From Bremia lactucae (lineage: Eukaryota; Oomycota; Peronosporomycetes; Peronosporales; Peronosporaceae), in NCBI RefSeq assembly GCF_004359215.1, contig NC_090612.1, forward strand, positions 6,121,701-6,176,549: a stretch of 54,849 nucleotides of DNA, written 5' to 3'. The first letter of the stretch is position 1; each line of letters opens with the position of its first letter. A program made the position numbers and the translations under genes. Below are positions 42,560 through 53,149 of the stretch, in pieces. The notes under the pieces were generated by a model. It was not told the DNA's origin. It saw only the letters and a list, made by a program, of their open reading frames with translations, and ran no database searches.

Positions 42560-42991
42560 CGAATGCTTTACAAGTGGTTGGCTAAAGCGACGCGGAAAGT
42601 CAGTCACGGGTGGTGCCATTGATCTGGATATGCAAAAAAACAAAGTGGTGTTTTGCTCTCTACATTGGAAGCTGAGTTTACAGCTGCTTCAATTATGGCT
42701 CGAGAACTTTTGGGCAAACGCGAACTGTGGAAAGAATTGAGTGTGAGTTTTGAAGAAGCGATGTCGTTGCGAGTGGATAACCAAGCTGCTTTGAAGCAGC
42801 TTGATGGCGAGAGAGCATCAGCCAAGGCCAAACATATTGATGTTCGCATCAAATTTGTCGGTGATTTTACTAAGCGTGGGATCATAAAACCCGAATATCG
42901 AGAGACTTTGAATGTGCCTGTAGACATACTTACAAAGGCGTTGGCTGCACCAAGACTGGATGAAATGCGCCAAGTGATTGGTTTGAAGTGA
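42560..42991 (+). pseudogene. Copia RNase H C-terminal part (copy 2)
   Basis: Identical over its open frame to 24,867-25,205 (TLEAEFTAASIMARELLG ... MRQVIGLK). Confidence 0.85.
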
Positions 42992-43201
42992 ACCGATTCA
43001 AGTTGAGGGTGGCAGACCAAGGATCGAGTGTTTTGTCATGAACAGTGTCGACGAGGAGGAGTGTAGAAAGGCAAGCTTCAGGGTGATGAAATAACAAAAT
43101 GGTACGAGTACTAGATTTGGTAATCGTATTCACACCGAACGACTGTATGGTTTTCATTTCCTGATTTCTCCTGTCGTGAATATTTGCAGCAAGCTAGGGT
43201 A

Positions 43202-43414
43202 ATGAAATTAATAACACTCTCTTTTGCCTCTTTTTGTGTGTCCCCTAGGTACGTTCCATTCTACTTTATACAGTATGTCGTGTATCTAAGCCGGAAATTG
43301 GTGTCACGTTTACCTTTGCAAATTAGTTACAGGCGCAAGCGCGTCAAGCACGTCGCACTCCGTTGCAAAACTATCAGCCCATCTCCCAACGATGATGCCC
43401 CCATCTGGAATTAA
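43202..43414 (+). CDS. Hypothetical ORF (70 aa from MKL), copy 3
   Basis: Identical to copy 2 (25,416-25,628). Not recognised. Confidence 0.25.
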   Translation: MKLITLSFASFCVSPRYVPFYFIQYVVYLSRKLVSRLPLQISYRRKRVKHVALRCKTISPSPNDDAPIWN

Positions 43415-43506
43415 GCTCTTACGATGTTGTCGCGCGTCAGTGATTAACCTTACAAAAGAACTCAACAAGAGAGCTCGCGAAAGCCAATTTTAAAGTCTCC
43501 TTATTT

Positions 43507-43707
43507 ATGAAGGTAGCTGGCATGGTCGCTTTCGCTTCTTGGTACCAAATAATTAGTATTTTATTGACCTCCGCCTGGATGCTTCTGCCCTTAAGCCAAA
43601 ATGGCTATACGCATCGTTTGAAAGCCATTACTGAAACATGTGCTAGAAGCCCACGTGTGCCAAGTACAAACGCTTTATATCTTATGATACTAATACTTAA
43701 GCATTAG
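43507..43707 (+). CDS. Small membrane-protein-like ORF (66 aa), copy 3
   Basis: Identical to copy 2 (25,721-25,921), including the Ile that distinguishes it from copy 1. Lies 236 bp upstream of WRAP73. Confidence 0.3.
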   Translation: MKVAGMVAFASWYQIISILLTSAWMLLPLSQNGYTHRLKAITETCARSPRVPSTNALYLMILILKH

Positions 43708-43942
43708 ATTCAGCGCCCCTCCTTCTTAGCATTTTGTTTCGTAGCGCTTTGGGCGAACAGGCAGCTTATTCTGCCAGCGCCTTAAATGGACCTGATAGTG
43801 AAATAAATGATTTTTCTTCAATTGCTCACGATCTAATTGTAGCATTCCGTGTTCTGGCAGTCAATCATTGTTCCGCTGCCCGAAACTGAAAAAAACTTTC
43901 CATACATTTGCTAAGTGTTTCCTCTTCCCTGTTTTGCGTAGA

Positions 43943-45692
43943 ATGGCGTCCATATCATCGCCAATGCTCGTGACGCACGGGCTGGTGCGCTGGTCGCCAA
44001 GCAGTCATTGTATTGCGGCTGCAAATGGAAATAGCCTTATCATTCGAGATGCTCGCTCGCTGCAAATTGTACAGCGCTATTCCGCGGTAGGCGAAGTCCA
44101 GGCGCTTGCGTGGTCGGCGGACTCGCATCTCGTATTGACAGCCTCTTTCAAGCACGCTGTTGTGCAGCTATGGTCTGTGCAGGATTCTTCCTGGACCTGC
44201 AAAATTTCGGAAGGTGTTGCGGGGCTTGTCTATACCAGGTGGACGCCCGACGCGCGACATATTGTGACGGTGTCCGACTTTCAGCTACACGCAACCGTGT
44301 GGTCTCTTGAAAGTCCGACAGCACATTGCTCTATTCACAACCCTAAACTGGCGGCTGATGGTCTCAGTTTCACAAATAATGGGACGTTCTTGGCCGTTGT
44401 AGAACGGCACGGCGGCAAAGATTTTATCGGAATTTACAGCTGTGAGAGCTGGGAACTTACGGTCCATTTTGTAATCGACAGCTACGACTGTGTCGAAGTC
44501 GTATGGTCTCCCGACGGCGCGTACGTGACGGATACTGTTCATAAAGTGCAACTTCCTCAATATGCAGCCTGCTACACGCAGGTCAATCGCTGTTCGAGAC
44601 ACTCACTTAGAATTTAGAGTATTGTTGTATTCCCCCGATGGCACGCAGCTGGCAAGGTACCAGGTACAGTATTTGTGAAGTGATGCACCTAAGCGGAAGG
44701 TTATACTGAATGAATAATCTTCCTTCATAGGCTTATGAAAACGCGTTAGGATTGAAAAGTATGATGTGGTCAGCGTCAGGCCAGTTTCTTGCGCTTGGGA
44801 GTTACGATGAGCACCTGCGCGTGCTTAGTCATGTTACTTTGAAGCCCATCGCGGACTTTGACCACGAACAAATTGCCACCTCAAGACTGCATACTAGTCA
44901 CCTAGCGGTAAGGATACAGCTAAATATATGGGGACTATTCAATGTAATTTTCTTTCTTGACCCATAGATTGATTTCGAAGAAAGGTATGCAGATGTCGAT
45001 GTCATGGATCGGCCGCGAGGCAGGCGCGTTGCGGTATCACAGCGAAGCTCTTCACTTTTATCAAACTCGCTGCAGGCCGCATCTGCAGCTGCTCAGGCAG
45101 CTGGTGAAAAAAAACAGTGCGATATCTGCTTTGTAAAGCGAGAGCCACCATTCTCTGTCCGCACAATTACCTGCGATCCATTGTAAGTTTAACTGAGACA
45201 TACGATTGCGGATATTTCTACTGACATTAATGTTACTCAATGAAAACTACTTTTTACAGATTAGAAAATCAAAAGATTGGCATTAGCCGGATTGTGTGGA
45301 GTGCTGACTCTGCATTTCTCGCCTCCAAAAGTGATCAAATGCCGTACAACGTTTGGATCTGGCGCGCCGATACTCAAATGCTGCATTCGGTAGTATCACT
45401 GCTTGAATGTGTTCGAAATATGCGATGGGATCCCGTAAGTAGTCGCCTCGCAATTACGTCAGGGAATGGTCGTGTTTATTTTTGGGCTAATGAGACTGTC
45501 TCGTGGGTCGACATTACAATAGGTACGATTTGTTGACAGCAATCATCATTACAATTTGCCTTACCAAATTCTCCGATAGATTCATTTCAAGCATTAGGTA
45601 TTCAGTGGGCTCCGTCTGGCGATGCACTAGTTGCGGTTGGTCGTCAGCAATGTTGTCGTATATCGTTGCCATCCGTGCGGAATGATATTTGA
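43943..45692 (+). CDS. WRAP73: WRAP73/WDR8-like WD40 protein, copy 3
   Basis: Exons 43943-44520, 44582-44663, 44731-44907, 44968-45182, 45260-45522 and 45580-45692, joined in frame to 475 aa. Donors are GTACGT, GTACAG, GTAAGG, GTAAGT and GTACGA; acceptors are CAG or TAG. Domains as for copy 1. It matches copy 1 almost base for base (same lengths of every exon and intron) and keeps Cys in WTCKISEG. Its upstream flank matches copy 2 instead, so this contig is a mosaic of the other two. The reference model for the gene in this window. Confidence 0.92.
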
Positions 45693-45714
45693 ATGGTTGA
45701 GAATTTGCGCCGGC

Positions 45715-46210
45715 GGACGCCTCTAGAAAAAAAAATCACGTTGCCTTTTAATATTATTTAATCCACAGCTTTACGTCACTTTGTTTAATTACAGAAGCAA
45801 GTCGTTTGAGGCCATTTTTGCTTCGGTAAATTGCTAACGTGAAAGTGTCGGATTGTACCTATAAATGACGGGGAAGCACATTAACTGCAAAGGGAAGCTA
45901 CTGCGCTACAAGCAGTGACTTCGGACGAAGGTAAATTCGCTGTGGAGCTGGAATTCGCGTCAATCGATGTCGCAACTCCTACACTCGGTTCGTAATTGGA
46001 GCTCTTATTTCCACTTGAACTCTCAAACGAAGCTTATAAATGCATCCTTAAAGTTGAAAACGTAATTGATCAGGTGCGTGGTTTAGGCTCAAAAACAAGA
46101 ATTCATGCTCTTGATCAGATTCTACTGCCGTCGCATCAAAATGCAATCTGTCGATGAAATTTCGCACTGGACAAATTAACTAAGCGAAAAATACGGCGCT
46201 AGTCACAACT
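45715..46210 (+). pseudogene. Unrecognised coding-like fragment 3' of WRAP73, copy 3
   Basis: Equivalent of 20,860-20,405: GKFAVELEFASIDVAT, stop, LELLFPLELSNEAYKCILKV and so on. Not recognised. Confidence 0.35.
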
Positions 46211-46215
46211 TATAT

Positions 46216-47480
46216 TGTAGCGGAGCTACCTCGCTCCTAAATTCAGAGGAAGACTTTCAGACTCACTTAGTTCTATCGAAGTAATGGGTTTAACAATTCA
46301 GGGAGTCGTAAAAGCTATTAAAGCTTAATGAATCCTAGTTCAAGGGATCCAGGGGTTCGTAGAACCAAGTGGCAACTAGTGCCCAACAGTACGCTCCTTA
46401 GAAAGGCTTCTATTTCTCACAGATTACTGCGCAAGCCTTAGAAAGGCAGTAGACGATTTAAGATCAAAGGCGAACTGCACTTTATCTATTCATTTAATCT
46501 AAAAACTTACCCTAGCTAATTTAAAAATAGGTTTCGGCCGCCATATTTATATCTGGCGGCGACCACATTTGTTATTCGTAATAAATGGGATTTTAGTAAT
46601 TAACTATTTTAGAATAGGATGAAAGGGTATTTTACCCATAAAGTAAATGTACAATAACAACGATTCTTCAATAAATGTGTGCTCTATTACATATATTGTG
46701 TGAGTGCTTTTTGATAAACCGTTGTGTTTTAATGGTACACTTCGGTTGGTAAACCGTTAATGTGGTACAAATCATAGTATGGGTAAAATATTCTTTTGAT
46801 GTTTAAAATAAGATGTATCAATATATACCCATAATTGTGGGTAATATGCTTTGCAGCCACCAGATAGAGATCTGGTGACCAAGATCTATTTTGGAAGTAA
46901 TTAGGGTAAGATTTCTCATACTTTAAAACATCAAAATAAGTTCAGTTTGCCTTTGATCTTAAGGCGCTAAGTGCCTGACTAAGGCTTGCGAATTGATCTA
47001 TAAGAGTACAAAAGCCTTCATATGGTATTCACTCTCGGGCATTAGTTGTCTCTTGGCTCTACAAACCACTGATTGCCGTATTATAATTCGTTAAGCTCTA
47101 CGAGTTTGTGTAAATCGCTGAGTTGTTATACTTAATAGTTCTATAGAAGTAAGTACTGTTTGAGCCTTGATAGCTTTCTCTAACTTAAGGAGCGAAGTAG
47201 CTCCGCAAAGTATCTAAAAAAAGGCTTAGTACTCTCATTGATCGCAGCGCAAGCCTTGGGAAGGCACGCTACGCTGTTTGAATCAAAAAGAAACTGAACT
47301 TTATGGATACGTTTAAAATGTAAAAACCTTACCTTTTATACTTTTTGGTGGCCGCCACGCGTATTATCCTCAAAAATGGGATTTAATTGATATTACCTAT
47401 TTTAAATAGAAAAAGGTATACAATTCATAATGCGAGTTGTACCACATTAACGTAGACAATCGAAATGTACCTTATACAGT
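46216..47480. mobile_element. Cluster of three hairpin-rich LTRs, copy 3
   Basis: Complete minus LTR 46,216-46,691 (476 bp, TGTAATAGAG...CTCCGCTACA on the minus strand), plus LTR about 46,730-47,206 and partial minus LTR about 47,215-47,480. The first two have their start ends facing each other 40 bp apart. Exact reverse image of 20,359-19,095. Confidence 0.7.
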
Positions 47481-48461
47481 CTCGCTCAAGTTTTGCACGT
47501 AGTAAGAAAAAATAACCCTGCACTACAGATTTAAAGAGTATTGACAACATAAAATCAGCTGAAAAGAATGGGTAAATATATGGCTGACCTTCAATACCCC
47601 GTTACACCCTCCCTGTAGCGGAGCTACCTCGCTCCTAACGTCAGAGGAAGGCTACAAACTCAGAATGTTACTTAGTTCTATGGCACTAAAAAAATATTAA
47701 CTAAGTAAGTTGTTCAGGCTCGTAGAGCTTAGTGAATACTTATTCAAAAGACTCAGTGGTTCGTAGAGCCAAGTGGCATCTAATGCCCGAGGGTCTATAC
47801 CTTAGGAAGGCTTATTACTATCGTTGATCGCAGCACAAGCCTCAGATAGGCACTAGACAGTCGAAGATCAAAAGGGGAACTGATTTGTTTTCAAATTTAA
47901 AATATAAACCGCACCCTAACTACAGTTAAAAGTGATTTAGGCCACCAGAAAGATCTCTGGTGGCGACCACTCGAATTACTCATTAGAAATGGGGTTTTAA
48001 TGATAATACTTATTTTAAATAGAAAAGAGGGCAATTGACCCATGATGTAAAATCTACGGTTGTGTTTACGTCCTCTTGTCTTATGACACCCAAGCCAGGG
48101 TCACCGACCGTTTCCGCTCTCCTGGATGACAAAGGGATGGTGCTTTTTTAGGCTAACTTTCCGTCTAAGGAGGAGGGTGAGGAACCCAATACAAGCTCAC
48201 ACCAGCGTAAAGACGAGTCTCACCAAGTTCCTAATCCTTTCGTAGGACGTATGCATTTATCGCATTACGCGGAACTTCGGGCCTGGAGGCCAATATAATA
48301 GCGAACCCGCTCGATGAAGAGCAAGAGCAGGCAATCCTCAGGAAGGAGCGAGCTCATAGCTGGGCTGCGGCTTTCGCAAAGGCAAAAGCTCACAGCGAAT
48401 ATAGATTCATACCACTTTGTACCACATTAGCGGCTTACCAACCAAAGTGTACACCATTACA
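47481..48461 (-). mobile_element. LTR of the RT-less gypsy (minus) with displaced antisense-ORF block
   Basis: A TGTAACGGGG-type fragment to 47,606, then the LTR 47,614-48,461, the reverse image of 18,961-18,114. The displaced antisense ORF block at about 48,053-48,415 reads plus: NPLDEEQEQAILRKERAHS and AKAHSEYRFIPL. Confidence 0.65.
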
Positions 48462-48474
48462 CCCTTCCCCATCA

Positions 48475-48634
48475 GACTGTTGACACCGAGTGTCAACCCT
48501 TCGCACACATTTCCTCTTTGAGGTTGGATAACGTGCTACTGAACAGTGTGTAAGAGCGCCCCCAAGAGGTTGCGGGTCTAAGCTGCATACCTGGGCTGTT
48601 GGGCCCAAGGTGACTACGCCGGAGGAGCTCGCCG
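48475..48634 (+). pseudogene. Antisense 3' ORF remnant, copy 3
   Basis: Reverse image of 18,100-17,941: LTR leader, then KVTTPEELAAWRSKTPTAY on the plus strand, opposite to the integrase on the minus strand. Confidence 0.5.
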
Positions 48635-49386
48635 CGTGGCGCTCAAAAACTCCAACGGCGTACGGGCAATCTTGCCGAAGAAGAATCTCATACTCCACGA
48701 GTTTTCCGACGAGGGGTACCAAAGCCACTTCACCAGATGCTGATATTGACCATTACGACGACGTCGCTTCAGAAGTCTTTCGGCGTGGGATTGAAGGCTG
48801 CTCGTCGAGCAATGCAGGAGATGGCCGGAATATCGGCGGCGTCTGTGTTGGCGTTAAGGCACGAGGTGCAACTTCTTCGTAATATTTTGCTCAAACGGAG
48901 AATATTCTTGGTGAGGTCCAAGATCGTCTGTTGAAGTTGGAGCGTTTACAGCCTCGTTTAGAGGTCCAGCTGGACCTCCTGATGACAATGCAGCAATCTG
49001 CGGCGCAGCCGACGTACTCGGCGCGAGCGCCTTCCAATCCACCACATGGGAGAGATCCCTATAAGGCATAAGTAAGCCAACGTAGAACACTGGGTGTGTG
49101 CGCAACCAGCGTGGGAGGTTAAGCGTGTAAGCTAGGGCGTTTTTGGTCACGATCATAAATGGTCCAGTAATGCGCGGACGCTATTTGGTCTTAAAAAGCC
49201 ACAAATACTAAGTGGGTATTTTTTAGCAATAAGTAATACTCGGTCACCGACCTTATTAGAATTAATACAGCTTCTGCATTTAGCATCCGCTTGTTCTTTT
49301 TATTTGTCTTGGCTGTCAGCCATTGTATTTCGCACATGTCTTAAGATATTTAATCGCATTGCGATAAACTCGCTAACCTGTTTCTT
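48635..49386 (-). pseudogene. Gypsy chromodomain and integrase C-terminus, copy 3
   Basis: Reverse image of 17,940-17,189 with no length change; the 100-codon frame 49,156-48,854 (TKNALAYTLNLPRWLRTHP) is intact. Cut by the gap at 49,387. Confidence 0.75.
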
Positions 49387-49486
49387 NNNNNNNNNNNNNN
49401 NNNNNNNNNNNNNNNNNNNNNNNNNNNNNNNNNNNNNNNNNNNNNNNNNNNNNNNNNNNNNNNNNNNNNNNNNNNNNNNNNNNNNN
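49387..49486. other. Assembly gap (100 N)
   Basis: Round-number gap. Reading frames that run through it join unrelated domains (integrase tail and gag). Confidence 0.95.
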
Positions 49487-50237
49487 AAAAGGGCCTGTCG
49501 CGATGGGCCATGCCGTAGTCCGTTCATAAACGTGGGCACCTTAATGTGCTCCGGAATCGGACCTACGGTTATGGACGCCGACAGCGAGCGCATCTCTTGC
49601 ACATACTCTTGCAGAGATCGCTTCGCCTGTCGCGCCCCAAAGAAGCGCGCCTGAAGCAACACTTCGTTGTTCGGCGGCTGGTACATGGCGCGAATCTTTT
49701 CCTTAAAGATCGCCCATGAAGGGAACGCTTTTCTGTCCGCCATAAGCGCCGAGTAAGCCCACTCTGAGGCCTTACCGCGCAGATGCGACATAGCGTACGA
49801 CACCATCCGGCTGTCGTCCTCGATGAGCTGGGCGACACCGCATTGCTCCACGGCTCAATGCCAGTGGACAATCGTGTGCGCCGCAGTTCCTTCAACTTGG
49901 GCGGGTCCATCCGAATGGGCCTCGGCTGATGCGGCCGAATAGAGAGCATGTCAACAGTCCTGTTGAGAGCCTCGCTCCGAGCCTGCTCATGCCTCAGCTC
50001 ATCCTGAGTCTGAGTGACGGACTCCGCCGCAGCATGGCTCTGTGCCTCGGACGCGGCCCTCCGCTGTCCGAGCACGAATGCCTCAAACTGCTCCAACTGA
50101 GCAACATGTTGCTCAGGAGGACTGCCCAGGAGCCTGGCCAGGGCTTGTTCACCAAGTCCCTGCGCCATTAGCCCTGCCACCTCCCGATGATGTTCGGAGA
50201 GGTGGGGAAAATGAGCCCAATCAATATTGAGGCTCAT
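49487..50237 (-). pseudogene. Ty3/gypsy gag, one frameshift
   Basis: Starts at MSLNIDWAHFPHLSEHHRE, 54 bp after the primer site, with a long coiled-coil-like N-terminus (QLEQFEAFVLGQRRAASEA ...) and MDPPKLKELR. After a frameshift near 49,855 comes the capsid region: VEQCGVAQLIEDDSRMVSYA, LRGKASEWAYSALMADRKAF, MYQPPNNEVLLQARFF and RSLQEYVQEMRSLSASI. The gap cuts it before the zinc knuckle. It is the best-preserved gag in the window. Confidence 0.85.
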
Positions 50238-50280
50238 CCTCACGTACACACGCAGAGATGCAGGTCGTGGGAAGGATTTC

Positions 50281-50291
50281 AAGTGCTACCA
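50281..50291 (-). other. Primer-binding-site candidate
   Basis: TGGTAGCACTT on the minus strand, two bases after the LTR end CCTACA. It shares TGGTAGCACT with the site at 15,007 although the LTRs differ. Confidence 0.55.
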
Positions 50292-50293
50292 AA

Positions 50294-50824
50294 TGTAGGC
50301 GAGCAAGTCGTAATGCGGCCACGCTCTACTTAGACACACACACTAGCACAGCGAGGAAGCAGTTAGACCGTCTTATCTTGCGTGCAGTGAGGTAGTTGTG
50401 GTGGGCGCCTATGCGACCTCACCCAACCCACTAAGTACTCGAGTAAAGTGTCGTCACGAGAGCGTTATCCGGCTCCTCGCGCGCACTTTCTCAGTAGGAA
50501 GTAGTTTTCAGACTGATTTATATTAAATCGTATAGAATCTAAATACCTATTGTTACCATAAAAAATGTCATCTCTATAGATAACACTTAATATGTATTGC
50601 GAGCGTATCTTTCTAGATACCTCGCGTAACGGATGACGCTAGGCGTTATACCTCCTAATGTGAATGCACCTATGTGCATCACATTCACAATGGTTGGTCA
50701 CAAATGTGAACCACACCCGAGTGGTGGGTCTAATTACTATATTTAAGTAATTGACCATCCCCTAAAGAACACCAAGTTTTCTTAACGGGGACTGTTAACA
50801 TTAGGGCAACTTTAGCCCGTTTCA
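50294..50824 (-). mobile_element. Complete hairpin-rich LTR, 5' LTR of the gag element (~530 bp)
   Basis: Minus strand: starts TTGAAACGGGC (decayed TGTAACGGGC) and ends CGCCTACA before the primer site. Its first half is a run of hairpins shared with 39,799-40,076: ccccgttaag/cttaacgggg-like, gcgagcgtatct/agatacctcgc, tgtgaatgca/tgcatcaca. Confidence 0.7.
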
Positions 50825-50839
50825 ACCTTAGCTGGACCC

Positions 50840-51600
50840 CTTCACTCCTTCCTGGATGGCTGTACATATCCTGTGTCCATGACAAGTCCCGCCGCGCGCT
50901 AAGTTGTGGATGACCTTAGTCAGAAAGTCCGCCCGCTAACTCTTGAACACGAAATACCATCTTCTTTCTCTCAAGGTTCTTCACAAAACTTGAATCGTAT
51001 GCTTGCGTATCTTCGCCCTTGATCTGAGTGACAGCTGTTTGATTGTCTACGTGAAGTATTGAAATCGGCTAAATTGTCAAACCGATCTCTTTTAGTAGCT
51101 CCATGATGCCGGTCATCTTGACAGTCGTTTGGGAAGCCGGTACGAAATTGACTTTCATCGCTGGTAACGCGACGCACTTCTAGTTCTTGCACAGCCATTC
51201 CAAAACCATGTAAATCACCATCGGCAGTCCGATAGCGATTTTTGGTCAGTCCCATCTGCGTCGTAGTCAGCGTCGCTGTAAGCCTAGACCATCTCGCCGT
51301 CTTCGTTTATTGCAGCCCTGTCGCCGCACAAAATGAACTTAATTCCTTTCATACCCTGCAGGTACTTTACTATTTCTTCGCCAGAAGCCAATCGCCTTCA
51401 CTCGGCGCGTGTGAACGCCGTGTCACTCGGTAAATCGCAAAGGCTATGTCTGGATGGGTGCACCGGGCAATCCACAGCAAACTCCTACCAGCGACTTAAA
51501 CGTCTGCACAGTCGTTTTTGGGGTGATTAATTTTGAGAACGGGCGACTGGGACGTCTGCCCAGTCGGCCTTGGTGGTTGTTGATGGTCCACTGCTGCTGA
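50840..51600 (-). pseudogene. Ty1/copia RNase H fragment
   Basis: Minus strand: AGRSLLWIARCTHPDIAFAI, YRVTRRSHAPSEGDWLLAKK, then TQMGLTKNRYRTADGD, GMAVQELEVRRVTSDESQF, the RDRFDNLADFNTSRRQSN region (frame-shifted from SMRVDNQAAI) and RADFLTKVIHNLARGG, the copia RNase H order to its end. Heavily shifted. It belongs to a different copia family from the one at 42.6 kb. Confidence 0.75.
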
Positions 51601-51990
51601 AGGGTAGGAGTATAGTTTCTTCCTTTCCGCCCTCATCACCCATCAGCACCCTTACCGGTGCCGACTCGGCTTATTCAAGCTTGTAAAGCAAATTATCTAT
51701 GGTATTATCTTGATCGAGCGTCGAGCCAGTCTAGAGTTGTAATTACACATCTGCCTAGAAAACTGGTTTAAGACGCCGATATCCTTTAGATGTACAGCTT
51801 TTATATCTATTAAGAAGATACCTTCTAGAAGATACCTTCTTAATAGATATAAAAGCTGTACATCGTCCACGTAGATACCATCGATATTTTAACCGGAGAT
51901 ATCAACCTCAATGAATAGACAACTGTCCGTATAGCATTGACGAAATCCAATACCGTTAGCGCGAGCTGCTTTTGTCATTCATAACGATCT
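51601..51990. other. Unassigned stretch around the 29-bp inverted repeat
   Basis: No coding or RNA feature recognised apart from the inverted repeat at 51,789-51,864. Confidence 0.3.
51789..51864. repeat. Perfect 29-bp inverted repeat with 18-nt spacer
   Basis: Arms 51,789-51,817 and 51,836-51,864 are exact reverse complements. The spacer holds a short direct repeat (gaagatacctt) shared with the arms. Pairing would give a long uninterrupted stem. Confidence 0.9.
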
Positions 51991-52479
51991 TGTAACGGAG
52001 CTACCTCGCTCCTAAAGTCAGAGGAAGACTTTCAGACTCAGAGAGTCACTTAGTTCTATTGAACTAATGGGTTTAACAACAAGAACTAGGATCCCTTAAG
52101 CAATTAAAGCTTAAGGAATCCTAGTTCAAGGGTTGCAGGGTTCGTAGAATCAAGTGGCAACTAGTGCCCAAGAAGATATACCTTAGAAAGGCTTATATCT
52201 CTTGCAGATCAATGCGCAAGCCTTAGGAAGGCACTTAACGCTTTAAGATCAAAAAGGGAACTGCACTTTATTTAATTATTTGAATCTAAAAACCTTACCC
52301 TAGCTAATTAAAATAATAGATTTTGGCCGCCAGATTTATATCTGGCGGCGACCACATTTATTACCCATAATAAATGGGATCTAAGTAACTAACTATTTTA
52401 ACATTATATAAAAGGGTATTACCCCATAAAATAAATGTACCACATCAACGGCTCTCCAACCGATGTGTGCCCCATTACG
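51991..52479 (-). mobile_element. 3' LTR of a minus-strand gypsy
   Basis: Same family as 14,534-15,004. On the minus strand it starts at TAATGGGGCACAC and ends CTCCGTTACA. The polypurine tract ctgatgggggaggg (minus) lies just before it. Hairpins include ccagatttatatctgg. Confidence 0.75.
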
Positions 52480-52590
52480 CCCTCCCCCATCAGACTGTTG
52501 GCACCGAGTGATAACATTCGCTACATTTACTCTTTGAGGTTGGAACCTAAACAGCTAACCGTTTGGCTGTGCTTTCCATTCCTTTGTCTA

Positions 52591-53119
52591 ATGATAATCA
52601 AGCGTGAGTCACAGACTCTGAGCACCTTCCTCGACGATGAGGAAATGGTGGACTTTGAAAGTCACTCTCAATCAGAGGAGGAGGAAAAAGAGCGGCGTCC
52701 GCTCACGCCTTCTCCTCCGGACGAACGTCGGCGAGCCCCGAATCCGTTCCCAGAACGTGGTGCAGCTGATGTCTTAACTGCATTGAGCAGGACATCGGGA
52801 CTTTGAGTCCAACATTATTACGAATCCGCTCGATGAAGAGCAAGAGCAGATAATCCTCATTGAGGAAAGAGCTCGTCGTCGAGCTGCCGAGATAGCAAAT
52901 GCTAAAGCTCATAGTGAATATAGATTCACTCCGCTTAGTGCGGACGAGTGTCTTAAAGAGATAGCAAGTCATAGCGTGGCCATCTGGATCTCTGGTGACC
53001 CGGCGAGGACGCCGGAGGAGATCGCTGCCCGCGACGCTCTTCATGAGCAATACCTTACGCCAAAGGTAATGACGCGAAGCCAGTATCTGACGCGTTTACG
53101 TGATCAAGCCCGAGCGTAA
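52591..53119 (+). CDS. Antisense 3' ORF of gypsy element (best copy, one frameshift)
   Basis: About 176 codons from MIIKRESQTLSTFLDDEE to RDQARA-stop, with one +1 change near 52,800. The first part is acidic (EMVDFESHSQSEEEEKE, then TPSPPDERRRAPNPFPERG). After the shift: NPLDEEQEQIILIEERARRR, AHSEYRFTPLSADECLKEI, GDPARTPEEIAARDALHE and MTRSQYLTRLRDQ. High charge and a heptad-like middle suggest a coiled coil; no domain recognised. It lies between RT (minus, 53.2 kb) and the 3' LTR (minus), so it is antisense to its element. It could be translated from an antisense transcript starting in the LTR. Confidence 0.7.
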
Positions 53120-53149
53120 TTTTCGCTATATTTGTGTAAATAATTGGCG

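Noticed and set aside
43507..43707. Kish/TMEM167-like small membrane protein
   Set aside because: Length and one membrane segment fit, but the conserved motifs of that family are not seen.
49300..49851. A 183-aa ORF through the second gap
   Set aside because: The run of N joins gag to an integrase tail. Only the part from 49,487 is gag.
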